NCBI GenBank assembly: GCA_944325785.1 | Contig: CALVBN010000009.1 | Location: forward strand, 19,234-83,233 | Source of the DNA: Candidatus Gastranaerophilales bacterium | GTDB lineage: Bacteria > Cyanobacteriota > Vampirovibrionia > Gastranaerophilales > Gastranaerophilaceae | Direction of reading: 5' to 3' | Length of the DNA: 64,000 nt | Shown: piece after piece, positions 1 through 7,717 of the stretch | Layout: the number at the start of each line of letters is the position of its first letter | How positions within the stretch are numbered: position 1 is the first letter of the stretch | Notes under the pieces: generated by a model | Seen by the model: the letters and a program-made list of their open reading frames with translations, nothing else | Told to the model about the DNA's origin: nothing | Database searches by the model: none | Translations under genes and position numbers: made by a program

Positions 1-1654
1 CATATTTGATTAATACTTCAACTTCTTCCGTTATATCATCTGATAAGTTTAAATTTCTTGTTTCTTCATCAAGTTCTTTGAATATTTTGTAATTTATATT
101 CGGGCGCTTAAGAAGTTCGGCTAACCTCATACCGCGTTCAATGTTTTCTCCGACTTTGGCAAGAATGCCGTTTACTTCTTCTGTAGCGGAAACTTTTGTT
201 TCTTTTAAACGCTCGACTTCTCTTTGAATATTTTCCTGTTTTTTTAGAAATCTTTGGTACTGCGCATCGTCAATCAGCCCAATTTTGTGTCCGGTTTCGG
301 TTAAGCGCGCATCAGCATTATCCTGCCTTAAAAGAAGACGGTATTCAGAGCGCGAAGTCAGCATTCTGTATGGTTCTTGAATATCCTTTGTAACCAAATC
401 ATCAATAAGAGTTCCTATATAAGATGATGCTCTTGAAAGTTCCAGAGGTTCGGAATTGTTTAAATATTTAACAGCGTTTATTCCTGCAATCAAGCCCTGC
501 GCAGCAGCTTCTTCGTATCCGCTTGTGCCGTTAATCTGCCCTGCAAAGAACAAACCGTCAATATCCTTTGACATTAGAGAATGTTTTGTCTGAACAGCAG
601 GAACATAGTCGTATTCTACGGCATAAGCCGGTTTGATAATGTGCGCTTTTTCCAGCCCCGGAAGCGAACGTAACATTTCTACTTGAACGCAGGCAGGAAG
701 ACTTGTTGAAAAACCCTGGATATAAACTTCATACGTATTCAATCCTTCCGGCTCAATAAAAATATGGTGCGACGGATTGGAAGCAAATCTCACGATTTTA
801 TCTTCAATAGAAGGACAGTAACGCGGACCGACACCCTGTATTAAGCCTTGGTACATAGGAGATTTATCCAGATTTGCTCTGATAATTTTATGTGTTTCTT
901 CATTTGTTCTGGTCAAATAACACGGGACCTGCGGTCTAATCGGGCGATTCGGCTTAAAGGAGTAAAAACTCAATTTGTCATCTCCGGGCTGAATCTCCAT
1001 CTTAGAATAATCAATGGTTCTTTTATCAACTCTTGCCGGTGTTCCTGTTTTGAGTTTTTTTGTCTGAATTCCGTGTTTTCTTAATGACTCAGATAATCCT
1101 ATGGCAGCACGTTCACCTAATCTTCCGCCGGAATATGCCTGCAAACCTACATACATTTTGCCCTCAAGCGATGTTCCTGTAGTTAAAATTATTGCTCTGC
1201 AAGAATACTCTAATCCGTATTCATCAATCGCGCCAATAATTTTTCCGTCTTTAACTTTTATTTCTGTAATACAAGTTTGCTTAATCCAAATATTATCTGT
1301 GTTTTCCAGAATATTGCGCATATACTGCGTGTACTCTTTTTTGTCAGACTGCGCTCTTAATGCCCTCACAGCAGGACCTTTAGATGAATTTAAAGTCTTC
1401 ATCTGGATATAAGTAGCATCCGCAACCTCTCCCATCACTCCGCCAAGAGCATCAATCTCCCTTACAAGAGTAGATTTTGCCGGACCGCCGATAGCAGGAT
1501 TACAAGGCTGAAGCGCAATGTTATTGACATCTAGGGTGCATAACAATACATTACAGCCCAAACGTGCAGCCGAAATTGCAGCTTCGCATCCTGCATGCCC
1601 TGCACCAACGACGATTACATCAAACTTGTTATTCATATAATCCAAGCTAGTCAT
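1..1654 (-). CDS. mnmG: tRNA uridine-5-carboxymethylaminomethyl modification enzyme MnmG (partial)
   Basis: MnmG (GidA) works with MnmE, encoded at 28350-29681, to place the carboxymethylaminomethyl group on U34 of certain tRNAs. I translated the minus strand directly. It opens with the FAD-binding GAGHAGCEAA motif, then CNPAIGG, then TGTSLEGKMYVG, and later GLFFAGQINGTSGYEEAAAQG, all family signatures. About 550 residues are visible. The C-terminal ~70-80 residues lie outside the window, so the gene is cut by the left edge and is not a pseudogene. Two ATGs are possible: 1654, which lies 6 nt after a perfect TATAAT on the minus strand (leaderless pattern), and 1636, with a weak GGA upstream. 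I chose 1654 because the same spacing recurs at nine other genes here. Confidence 0.95.
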   Translation of the reverse strand, partial: MTSLDYMNNKFDVIVVGAGHAGCEAAISAARLGCNVLLCTLDVNNIALQPCNPAIGGPAKSTLVREIDALGGVMGEVADATYIQMKTLNSSKGPAVRALRAQSDKKEYTQYMRNILENTDNIWIKQTCITEIKVKDGKIIGAIDEYGLEYSCRAIILTTGTSLEGKMYVGLQAYSGGRLGERAAIGLSESLRKHGIQTKKLKTGTPARVDKRTIDYSKMEIQPGDDKLSFYSFKPNRPIRPQVPCYLTRTNEETHKIIRANLDKSPMYQGLIQGVGPRYCPSIEDKIVRFASNPSHHIFIEPEGLNTYEVYIQGFSTSLPACVQVEMLRSLPGLEKAHIIKPAYAVEYDYVPAVQTKHSLMSKDIDGLFFAGQINGTSGYEEAAAQGLIAGINAVKYLNNSEPLELSRASSYIGTLIDDLVTKDIQEPYRMLTSRSEYRLLLRQDNADARLTETGHKIGLIDDAQYQRFLKKQENIQREVERLKETKVSATEEVNGILAKVGENIERGMRLAELLKRPNINYKIFKELDEETRNLNLSDDITEEVEVLIKY

Positions 1655-1689
1655 AGTCTGATTATACTACAAAACAAAATATAAATTAA
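1655..1689 (-). promoter_or_regulatory. mnmG promoter, leaderless type
   Basis: TATAAT (1666-1661, minus) is followed by 6 nt and then the ATG at 1654. A weak -35 (TTAATT, 1689-1684) sits 17 nt upstream. Transcription would begin at or next to the start codon. Confidence 0.55.
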
Positions 1690-1817
1690 TTTTACTGTGT
1701 ACTTATGCGATTATACCGCATAAGAGCTTTTTATTTTGTAGTTATTATGCAATAAATTGATATAATATGCGTCTTAATATCATTCTGATTTTAGAAAACT
1801 AAATCTACAATTAATAT

Positions 1818-2144
1818 ATGAACGTCAAAAAAGAACTAGGACAAAAGATAAAACGTTTAAGGCAAAAAGAAGGTTTAACGCAGGAACAGTTTGCAGAAAA
1901 GCTGAATATTGCAACACGTACGCTTGCGGGAATTGAAATCGGTGAAAGCTTTGTTTCCGCACAAACCATTGAAAATATTTTAAATTATGCAAATATCACC
2001 CTTGAGGACTTTTTTATAACAAGCCACCTGCGTCCTACAGAAGATTTATTAAGCGATATCTACGGTTATCTGGATGGCATAAAAGATAACCGAGAAAAAA
2101 TAGAGAGTATTTATAAGGTCGTAAAAGCGCTGGCAAACGAATAA
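1818..2144 (+). CDS. XRE-family HTH transcriptional regulator
   Basis: This 108-residue protein carries an N-terminal Cro/C1-type helix-turn-helix at about residues 5-62. The stretch LRQKEGLTQEQFAEKLNIA has the usual Q-x3-A pattern of helices 2 and 3. It is followed by a ~45-residue acidic helical tail that may dimerise or bind a partner. It is a stand-alone regulator, transcribed away from mnmG and followed by the glycine-zipper ORF at 2172-2564. The target is not evident. Such regulators often control their own promoter or a neighbouring mobile or toxin gene. Confidence 0.8.
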   Translation: MNVKKELGQKIKRLRQKEGLTQEQFAEKLNIATRTLAGIEIGESFVSAQTIENILNYANITLEDFFITSHLRPTEDLLSDIYGYLDGIKDNREKIESIYKVVKALANE

Positions 2145-2171
2145 ATTATTAAGTTTTGTAAAGCATTATAA

Positions 2172-2564
2172 TGCAGTATTTATACATTATTTAATGAAGC
2201 TGTTAGAACTTATAAACGTAGTGAAAATTTGCTAAACGGCAAGAGAATTCAATACAAAGAGCAAAAAATCAAACTAGGAAAAGCCTCAAGAGTTTTAGGT
2301 AAAGCCGCAGTTCCGCTTACGGTAGTATTATCCGCAGCAGAAATCGGATATGCATACAAAGAGGGCGGAACTAAAGCCGCAGTAAAACAAGGCGCAAAAT
2401 GTGCCGCAGGTGTTGCTGCAGGCTGGGCAGGCGCAAAATTGGGAGCAACAATAGGGACAGCAATATGCCCCGGAATTGGAACTGCAATCGGCGGTTTCTT
2501 AGGCGGTATTGGTGGTTACTTACTGGGTGATAAAATCGCCGACAATGTTGCTAAATCTGCATAA
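2172..2564 (+). pseudogene. Glycine-zipper protein fragment without a normal start
   Basis: The C-terminal 110 residues are clear: a basic stretch, a hydrophobic helix (about AAVPLTVVLSAAEIGYAY), then a glycine-zipper double helix rich in GxxxG spacing (AGWAGAKLGATIGTAICPG onward). Such domains insert in membranes and occur at the ends of phage proteins and polymorphic toxins. The frame is open from 2172, after a stop at 2169-2171, but contains no ATG. The only late initiator is a TTG at 2229 with no Shine-Dalgarno sequence, so upstream residues that look protein-like (NEAVRTYKRSENLLNGK) would be lost. I interpret it as the 3' remnant of a longer gene, or a gene with a frameshift near 2190. 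A real small membrane protein starting at TTG 2229 is the alternative. Confidence 0.5.
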
Positions 2565-2600
2565 GGAAACTAACTTCAAAATACATTTTATACTCGAAAC

Positions 2601-2627
2601 AGACAGGAGCAGAATTTGTTCCTGTCT
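2601..2627 (+). terminator. Hairpin terminator after the glycine-zipper ORF
   Basis: An 11-bp stem (2601-2611 with 2617-2627, one G-U pair) and a 5-nt loop are followed by a T-rich but interrupted tract. A TATAAT (2652-2657) for the next gene follows shortly after. Confidence 0.6.
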
Positions 2628-2681
2628 GTTTAAGCTTTTACTTATCTATGATATAATTTGTTATTACAAGGGAGAGGATTT

Positions 2682-3104
2682 ATGTCTACTGAGCGCAATA
2701 AAGAGTTAATGAAAAAATTTGAAACAATGATTAATACTGCGGACGAATTATTGGCAGAAGAATTGGTTGATGCAAATGCATCTTTTTATACGCCGGCTTC
2801 TCCCGAACCGCTGTACGGCGGAAAAGGATACCTTTCTGTTGTGTACTGGATGAGAAGCGGATTTTCTGATGTTCAGTGGAAACTTGAAGAAATGATTGCA
2901 GAAAACAATAAAGTCGCTGTCAGATGGACTTGCATCGGAACCCACGACGGCGAATTTATGGGGCTTAAACCTACCGGAAAGAAATTTTCTACATCTATTA
3001 TGAATTTTTACTATTTTAACGAGCAGGGTAAAATTACAAACGATATTGCCTCTGAAGGGATGATTGGAATCCTCCGCGGAATTGGTGCTATTAACCCCGC
3101 TTAA
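2682..3104 (+). CDS. SnoaL-like / nuclear transport factor 2-fold protein
   Basis: This 140-residue protein resembles the SnoaL-like polyketide-cyclase superfamily (NTF2-like alpha+beta barrel). Features include an early helix, the DANASFYTPASPEPLYGGKGY segment leading to WMRSGFSDVQWKLEEM, the characteristic VAVRWTCIGTHDGEFMGLKPTGKKF strand-turn with the conserved T-G-K, and a final strand. Members often bind small hydrophobic ligands, and many have no proven enzymatic role. The ATG at 2682 is preferred because GGGAGAGGA lies 5-8 nt upstream. It converges with the next gene, their ends overlapping by 14 bp. Confidence 0.7.
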   Translation: MSTERNKELMKKFETMINTADELLAEELVDANASFYTPASPEPLYGGKGYLSVVYWMRSGFSDVQWKLEEMIAENNKVAVRWTCIGTHDGEFMGLKPTGKKFSTSIMNFYYFNEQGKITNDIASEGMIGILRGIGAINPA

Positions 3105-3744
3105 CAATATAGCCGTAACGTGTATTTTTAAATTCCAAAGCCTCACTTGAAATAATTCCTAAAGATTTATAAGGAATCTCCAATTTTTCAAACAAAGCTT
3201 TTTGAATTTCAGCCTCTTCTTCGCCCTGATTAACAATCAGCATATCATTTTTTAGGAGTTTGTATGCGTGGGCTAATAATTTTTCCGGCATAAAATATTT
3301 TTTAGGAAGCCCCCAGCGTTCGAGCGGATAAGGAGTTACAAAAGGCAAAAGCCAGACAATATAATCATACTCACCGCTAATATTTAACAAATCATCCGGA
3401 TAATAATTTACCCCCTCCAAACCTTTTGTATAAAACTTCGCTGTTTCATATCTTGAATACAGGTTAGAATAAAGCCTGTAGGCATCAATTTCTACTCCGT
3501 CAAGCTCTAAATTCGGCGAAAATTGTCTAAAAAATCTATACTCGCCTCCTACATACGCCCAGTTTTTAGAGCCGATATCCAAAACCCTCAAAAAATCCCG
3601 CTCTTTCGGTTTCAGAAATTGGCTCAAAATATCATAAACATAATCACTTTCCGGGTTTTCTGTCTCACCTTTGTAATTTTTTCTGGAAAATTTCGTCTTA
3701 GAACGTATAAAAAAATCAAATCTGTTTCTTAAATCATCAAACAT
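3091..3744 (-). CDS. Class I SAM-dependent methyltransferase-like protein
   Basis: This 217-residue protein has a Rossmann-like core. FLRVLDIGSKNWAYVGGEYRFF resembles SAM-binding motif I, LELDGVEIDAYRL would be the acidic strand-2 end, and YDYIVWLLPFVTPY is a motif-IV-like strand. Motif I is degenerate (DIGSKNW rather than DxGxGxG), so activity is uncertain. A short basic N terminus (residues 1-25) precedes the domain. The gene follows the fabF terminator, so it probably has its own promoter. The substrate cannot be inferred. Confidence 0.55.
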   Translation of the reverse strand: MFDDLRNRFDFFIRSKTKFSRKNYKGETENPESDYVYDILSQFLKPKERDFLRVLDIGSKNWAYVGGEYRFFRQFSPNLELDGVEIDAYRLYSNLYSRYETAKFYTKGLEGVNYYPDDLLNISGEYDYIVWLLPFVTPYPLERWGLPKKYFMPEKLLAHAYKLLKNDMLIVNQGEEEAEIQKALFEKLEIPYKSLGIISSEALEFKNTRYGYIVKRG

Positions 3745-3756
3745 AATAAAATAAAT

Positions 3757-3783
3757 GGGGCGGAGCCAGAATGGCTCCGCCCC
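3757..3783 (-). terminator. Rho-independent terminator of fabF
   Basis: A GC-rich 11-bp stem (3757-3767 with 3773-3783) and 5-nt loop are followed on the minus strand by a T-rich tract, 12 nt past the fabF stop codon. Confidence 0.85.
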
Positions 3784-3795
3784 TTATTATCTATT

Positions 3796-5049
3796 TTAAA
3801 CTTCTTTAAAAATCAATGTTGCATTATGTCCGCCAAATCCGAATGAATTTGACAAAGCTGCGCGGACTTTCTTATCTCTTGCTTTATGCGGTACATAATC
3901 AAGGTTTGCAACATGTTCGTCTTGGTTGTCAAGGTTAATTGTAGGCGGAACTTTTCCGTCAGTAATAGCTTTTACGCATACAATACCTTCAACCGCACCT
4001 GTTGCACCAAGCATGTGACCGTGCATGCTCTTTGTTGAGCTTACAAGCAAGTTAGGATTCTTTTCTTTGTCGCCAAAAATCTTTGCTATTGCTTGAGATT
4101 CAGCAACGTCGCCAAGACCTGTACTTGTTCCGTGCGGATTGATATAATCAATATCTTCCGGTTTCAAACCCGCATCTGCAAGTGCTAATTCCATTGACTT
4201 AATAGCACCGTTGCCTTCCGGATCTGGAGCTACCATATCATAAGCATCTGCGGACTGACCATAACCTACAATTTCCGCATAAATATGAGCGCCGCGTTTT
4301 TTAGCAAGTTCATATTCTTCAAGAACAAGAACACCTGCGCCTTCGCCCATTACAAATCCGTCTCTGTCTTTATCATAAGGTCTTGAAGCCTTTTCCGGCT
4401 CATCATTTCTCTTAGATAAAGTTCTTGCAGCAGTAAAAGCACCAATACCAAGCGTAGTTATTGTTGCTTCGCAGCCTCCTGCAACCATAACATCAGCATC
4501 GCCGTACTGAATTGTTCTGAAAGCATCACCGATTGAGTGAGAGCCTGTTGCACAAGCTGATACAACCGCTTTGTTAACTCCTTTATACCCATGCTTCATA
4601 GAAACACGACCGGATGCCATATCTACAATAAGCATCGGAACTGTAAATGGAGAACCTTTAGTCGGTCCTTTTTCAATCATTGCCATATGGTTTTTTTCAA
4701 ATGTTTTAAAACCGCCAGCTGCAGAACTTACAAGAACACCTATTCTGTAAGGATCAATACCAGCTTCATCTATTCCAGCATCTGCAATAGCTTCATCAGC
4801 AGCAGCCATCGCAAACTGAGTAAACCTGTCCATTCTTTTTGCATCTTTTGGTTCAATATAATCTTCGGGATTAAAATCCTTGTCCTTAATTTCTGCAGCT
4901 ATTTTAACAGTATGTCTTTCAGTATCAATAGCTTCAATCAAAGAAACACCGCTTTTACCATTAAGCATAGATTCCCAGAACTTTTTTACTCCGATTCCGC
5001 AAGGAGTAACTGCTCCCATCCCTGTTATTACAACTCTACGTTTTGTCAT
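3796..5049 (-). CDS. fabF: 3-oxoacyl-[ACP] synthase II
   Basis: FabF condenses malonyl-ACP with growing acyl-ACP in type II fatty acid synthesis in the cytoplasm. The 417-residue length is typical. The catalytic triad is complete: Cys166 in SACATGSHS, His306 in NPHGTSTGLGD and His343 in STKSMHGHMLGATG. The usual acidic GFVMGEGAGVLVLEE segment and the C-terminal NSFGFGGHNATL loop are present. It is the last gene of the fab cluster, 150 bp downstream of acpP, and is closed by a strong terminator. The stretch between acpP and fabF holds a terminator-like hairpin and the short palindrome AACATCAAATGTT, so the two genes may not always be co-transcribed. Confidence 0.97.
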   Translation of the reverse strand: MTKRRVVITGMGAVTPCGIGVKKFWESMLNGKSGVSLIEAIDTERHTVKIAAEIKDKDFNPEDYIEPKDAKRMDRFTQFAMAAADEAIADAGIDEAGIDPYRIGVLVSSAAGGFKTFEKNHMAMIEKGPTKGSPFTVPMLIVDMASGRVSMKHGYKGVNKAVVSACATGSHSIGDAFRTIQYGDADVMVAGGCEATITTLGIGAFTAARTLSKRNDEPEKASRPYDKDRDGFVMGEGAGVLVLEEYELAKKRGAHIYAEIVGYGQSADAYDMVAPDPEGNGAIKSMELALADAGLKPEDIDYINPHGTSTGLGDVAESQAIAKIFGDKEKNPNLLVSSTKSMHGHMLGATGAVEGIVCVKAITDGKVPPTINLDNQDEHVANLDYVPHKARDKKVRAALSNSFGFGGHNATLIFKEV

Positions 5050-5147
5050 CTTTCTCTTTTCCCTTAAAAACTAACATTCCCGGCGTAACATCAAATGTTG
5101 TCCGGCGTGTCGAGCCGGAATATTAACCGGTCGATACATATAAATAA

Positions 5148-5178
5148 GAGGGCGAAAATATAAACAATCCTCACCCTC
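5148..5178 (-). terminator. Hairpin between acpP and fabF
   Basis: A 7-bp stem (5148-5154 with 5172-5178, one G-U pair) with a 17-nt loop is followed by an AT-rich tract on the minus strand, 22 nt after the acpP stop. It is a weak or attenuating terminator that could make acpP mRNA more abundant than fabF mRNA. Confidence 0.45.
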
Positions 5179-5199
5179 CTAATATAAATTTAAACTTTA

Positions 5200-5430
5200 C
5201 TATGAGTGTGCATCGATGTAGTTAACTGCATCTTGAACTGTTTGAATTTTTTCAGCTTCTTCATCAGGAATTTCGCAGCCGAATTCTTCTTCAAAAGCCA
5301 TAACTAATTCAACAGTGTCTAAAGAATCAGCACCTAAATCAGCTGTAAAGCTAGCTTCCGGAGTAACCAAAGCTTCATCGCAGCTTAATTGGTCAACTAC
5401 AACTTTTTTTACTTTTTCTAATGTACTCAT
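5200..5430 (-). CDS. acpP: Acyl carrier protein
   Basis: This 76-residue acidic carrier holds acyl chains on a phosphopantetheine arm attached to Ser36 of the invariant [11 protein letters not shown] motif. The four-helix pattern and C terminus ([12 protein letters not shown]) match bacterial AcpP. The ATG at 5430 is the start: it has AGAGGAT 7-8 nt upstream and begins [11 protein letters not shown] longer in-frame reading to 5463 adds a non-conserved basic leader. It lies between fabG and fabF as in many genomes, but here the AbrB/84-aa module separates it from fabG. Confidence 0.97.
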   Translation of the reverse strand: MSTLEKVKKVVVDQLSCDEALVTPEASFTADLGADSLDTVELVMAFEEEFGCEIPDEEAEKIQTVQDAVNYIDAHS

Positions 5431-5665
5431 GTTTTTTATCCTCTTCATTATTGTGTAATACACTATTCTACTAAATTATACTATTTCAAGATAATTTTGC
5501 AATAAATTTCAAAAATTGTTACATTTGAGGGGTAAATGTTAAGGGGGGTAAATATAATCAGACCATAGCTTTGCTTCCTGCCAGGCGTCATTATGAAAGG
5601 GCGAAAGCTCCTAAGAGCATCTATATATCAATTCACACAAAAATCATTACGAAGTTTCACACAGC

Positions 5666-5821
5666 CTAAGATTTTTCTTTTTCGGCTTTTTTGATTTTGT
5701 AAGTTTTGTTATCCAGCTCAACTTCAATATAATCTAAAACGGGATTTATATTCATCATTTCAAGAATGTTTTTGGGAATGATAATACCCCAGCTGTTTCC
5801 TATTTGTCGTAATTTCTTCAT
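5666..5821 (-). CDS. AbrB/SpoVT-type (MazE-like) DNA-binding protein
   Basis: This 51-residue ORF reads MKKLRQIGNSWGIIIPKNI at its N terminus, the swapped-hairpin AbrB/SpoVT/MazE signature (K-x-G-N-S-x-G-I-x-I-P). A short dimerisation strand and a lysine-rich tail follow. AGGCGG lies 5-9 nt before the ATG. Such proteins act as antitoxins or transition-state regulators. No toxin follows it. Instead it is divergent from an 84-aa helical protein, with a palindrome over the shared promoter region, so autoregulation is the simplest inference. It sits in the gap between fabG and acpP. Confidence 0.8.
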   Translation of the reverse strand: MKKLRQIGNSWGIIIPKNILEMMNINPVLDYIEVELDNKTYKIKKAEKEKS

Positions 5822-5870
5822 ATTACCGCCTTGTTATAACTTTATTATAATCAAATTATAACATTTACTA

Positions 5871-5909
5871 TTGACAATAAGTTATTCCTATGTTATTACA
5901 TGGGAATAA
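5871..5909 (+). promoter_or_regulatory. Promoter-operator between the AbrB gene and the 84-aa gene
   Basis: A consensus -35 (TTGACA, 5871-5876), 17-bp spacer and -10 (TATTAC, 5894-5899) face the 84-aa gene. A long inverted repeat covers the spacer end, -10 and start site: arm 5881-5892 pairs with 5899-5910 around TTATTA, with one mismatch. AGGAGG follows at 5914-5919. A protein bound here would block transcription. The AbrB-like neighbour is the obvious candidate. Confidence 0.75.
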
Positions 5910-5924
5910 CAACAGGAGGCGTTT

Positions 5925-6179
5925 ATGGAATTACACCTTGAAGATTATTTAACAGAAACTAACCAAACTTTTTATGCGCTGAAATACCTTCTTGAAAATC
6001 TTGAAACAGAGATTAACGAACAATGGCATATCTTGATTGGAGATAACAGAGAGCTGTATAAAGAAACCGGCAACATTTTATTACTTGTTCATGCTTCACA
6101 ACTGCTTTTAGAGCATGCAGAATCCGTCCGCAAAAAATATGATGAGATTGTTGCAGAATTTTATAGAGAAAATTTATAA
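5925..6179 (+). CDS. Small helical protein, 84 aa, divergent from AbrB gene
   Basis: I do not recognise the family. The protein is acidic and almost wholly predicted helical, with leucine-rich heptad-like spacing (LEDYLTETNQTFYALKYLLENLETEI, then LLLVHASQLLLEHAESVRKKYDEIV), suggesting a helical hairpin or coiled-coil dimer. AGGAGG is ideally spaced before the ATG. It is followed by a strong bidirectional terminator. The layout (small DNA-binding gene, palindromic operator, ~80-aa helical protein) is repeated at 27580-28145, which suggests a recurring two-gene module. A toxin-like or partner role is possible but unproven. Confidence 0.65.
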   Translation: MELHLEDYLTETNQTFYALKYLLENLETEINEQWHILIGDNRELYKETGNILLLVHASQLLLEHAESVRKKYDEIVAEFYRENL

Positions 6180-6187
6180 ATAATAAA

Positions 6188-6214
6188 GCGGACCGGTAAT
6201 TCTTACCGGTCCGC
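6188..6214. terminator. Bidirectional terminator between the 84-aa gene and fabG
   Basis: A perfect 12-bp stem (6188-6199 with 6203-6214) with a 3-nt loop is flanked by A/T tracts on both sides. It serves both the plus-strand 84-aa gene and the minus-strand fabG. Confidence 0.85.
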
Positions 6215-6237
6215 GATTTAATTTCGTTTAAAATAAA

Positions 6238-6969
6238 CTATATCATCAAACCGCCTGCAACTTCGATTGCCTGACCTGTTACATATTCAGTATCAAGAGC
6301 AAGGAATTTAACAACTTTAGCGATATCCTCTGGAGTTCCTAATCTCTTCATCGGAATAGCTTTTAAGTATTCATCAATATTAGCCAAATCGTGTGTCATA
6401 GCTGTTTGGATAAAGCCAGGGCATACAGCGTTAACTCTGATACCGCGTGAACCGAATTCTTTTGCAAGAGTCTGAGTCAAACCGATTAAGCCAGCTTTAG
6501 AAGCTGAATAGTTTGCCTGGCCTGCATTGCCGTGGCGTCCTACGATACTTGACATATTGATGATTGAACCCTGGCGAGCCTTCATCATGTATTTGATTAC
6601 AGCATGAGTTACGCAGTAAGCAGAAGTTAAGTTAATCTTGATAACTCTTTCCCACTGTTCCATATCCATTCTGATGAACAAACCGTCTTTTGTAATACCT
6701 GCATTGTTTAACAAGATATCAATCTTGCCGTGTTCAGCAATCATTTTATCAACATTTTCTTGTACAGCTTTATCATCTGAAACATCGAAGCTGTAGAAAT
6801 AAGCATTTACACCGCAAGCCTTGATTTCATCCAAAGCCGGCTGCGCTTTTTCAGCATCGCAAATATCATTGATAATAATATCGCACCCTGCTTTTGCCAG
6901 CTCAATAGCGCAAGCTAAACCAATACCGCGTGAACCTCCGGTAATCAAAGCAATTTTTCTTTCTGTCAT
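6238..6969 (-). CDS. fabG: 3-oxoacyl-[ACP] reductase
   Basis: FabG performs the NADPH-dependent first reduction of fatty acid elongation. The 243-residue SDR fold has the TGGSRGIG cofactor loop (residues 10-17), the NNAG strand (88-91) and the catalytic Ser141, Tyr154 and Lys158 in the S-x12-YSASK pattern. It ends with the typical VTGQAIEVAGGLMI. AAGGAGA lies upstream of the ATG. In other genomes fabG follows fabD directly. Here a 0.75-kb insertion with the ORF6N gene lies between, and a terminator follows it before acpP. Confidence 0.95.
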   Translation of the reverse strand: MTERKIALITGGSRGIGLACAIELAKAGCDIIINDICDAEKAQPALDEIKACGVNAYFYSFDVSDDKAVQENVDKMIAEHGKIDILLNNAGITKDGLFIRMDMEQWERVIKINLTSAYCVTHAVIKYMMKARQGSIINMSSIVGRHGNAGQANYSASKAGLIGLTQTLAKEFGSRGIRVNAVCPGFIQTAMTHDLANIDEYLKAIPMKRLGTPEDIAKVVKFLALDTEYVTGQAIEVAGGLMI

Positions 6970-6996
6970 TAATCTTTCTCCTTATCTTAAATTTTT

Positions 6997-7019
6997 GTTG
7001 GGGTAAAACCCCAACCTAC
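6997..7019 (-). repeat. GTTGGG intergenic hairpin, copy 1
   Basis: GTTGGGG, a 5-nt loop and CCCCAAC are followed by CTAC. A sister copy (GTTGGGAT/ATCCCAAC then CTAC) is at 7718-7741. The two copies flank the ORF6N gene in the same orientation, which suggests boundaries of an inserted cassette. Confidence 0.6.
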
Positions 7020-7071
7020 ATTTCTATTCTCTTGTATTATTAAAAGTTTTTGCCTACATTTCTGCAGCGTC

Positions 7072-7107
7072 CCCTCTCCTAAGAGGAGAGGGTTAGAGGG
7101 TGAGGTG
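7072..7107. repeat. REP-like CCCTCTCCT palindrome
   Basis: CCCTCTCCT pairs with AGGAGAGGG, followed by a TTAGAGGGTGAGGTG tail. Related copies are at 12721-12757 and 58944-58976, with a degenerate one inside the element at 44392-44861. All are intergenic. Confidence 0.7.
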
Positions 7108-7112
7108 TTTAT

Positions 7113-7673
7113 CTATGCCTTAAACCCGACTTCACCCGGTTTTGTTCTATCCATGAGCAAATCTATTGCTTCATAAATTCTTCTTATATCCGTTTCATTA
7201 TCTTTACAATGTTCCATAAAATATTTTTCCAAGTCAAGCAGTCTTTGTCCGAATTCTTTGCTGTCAAGCGCCCATTGTCTTAATTTCACAAAAGTCCGCA
7301 TAATCTGGATATTAACCTCAACAGCTCTTTTGCTTTTTAATACACCCGAGAGCATTGCAACTCCCTGCTCGGTAAAAGCGTATGGAAGATACTGTCTGCC
7401 GCCTCTAGTTTCAGCTTTGTTTTTTGAGGTCACAAATTGTGACCTCAAAAAATCTTCTTCTTTTGAAGTGCCAATTTGGCACCTCAAAATTTGCCACTCT
7501 TCGCTTGTAAGCTGAAAAACAAAATCTTCCGGGAAACGATCCTTATTACGTTTTACAGCTTGGTTTAATTTTTTTGTTTCGACCTCATACAATTCAGCAA
7601 GCTCAAAGTCAAGCATAACCTTTTGCCCGCGTATTTCGTATATTAAGTTTTTAACTAATACTAAATTATCCAT
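7113..7673 (-). CDS. ORF6N-domain DNA-binding protein
   Basis: This 186-residue protein resembles the ORF6N family found in phages and many bacterial genomes. The N terminus has [23 protein letters not shown] followed by the basic [20 protein letters not shown], and the centre has [21 protein letters not shown] helical C terminus (residues ~125-180) may dimerise. I take the ATG at 7673. An upstream TTG at 7709 would add residues encoded by a palindrome. Two further copies of that palindrome lie inside the coding region and encode LRSQFVTS and LRCQIGTS. The gene is inserted between fabD and fabG and bracketed by matching GTTGGG hairpins, so it was probably acquired. Confidence 0.8.
   Translation of the reverse strand: MDNLVLVKNLIYEIRGQKVMLDFELAELYEVETKKLNQAVKRNKDRFPEDFVFQLTSEEWQILRCQIGTSKEEDFLRSQFVTSKNKAETRGGRQYLPYAFTEQGVAMLSGVLKSKRAVEVNIQIMRTFVKLRQWALDSKEFGQRLLDLEKYFMEHCKDNETDIRRIYEAIDLLMDRTKPGEVGFKA
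7421..7489. repeat. Two long palindromes inside the ORF6N gene
   Basis: One palindrome (7421-7451) has 15-bp arms around a single centre base. The second (7461-7489) has similar arms with one mismatch. Both follow the pattern GAGGTSNC then GNSACCTC with T/A flanks. A third copy at 7687-7707 lies just upstream of the ATG. Confidence 0.8.
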
Positions 7674-7686
7674 CTTTATTTTAGGT

Positions 7687-7707
7687 GAGGTGCCAATTTG
7701 TGACCTC
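7687..7707 (-). promoter_or_regulatory. Candidate operator upstream of the ORF6N gene
   Basis: A 21-bp near-palindrome of the same type as the two inside the gene lies 13-34 nt upstream of the ATG at 7673, where a repressor site would be expected. The ORF6N protein itself is the natural candidate ligand. Confidence 0.5.
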
Positions 7708-7717
7708 AAAAATTATT

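Noticed and set aside
5553..5665. Riboswitch-like hairpins (GGGC-GAAA-GCTC) between acpP and the AbrB gene
   Set aside because: Only one short GNRA hairpin is convincing, no known aptamer motif matches, and no gene is suitably placed downstream.
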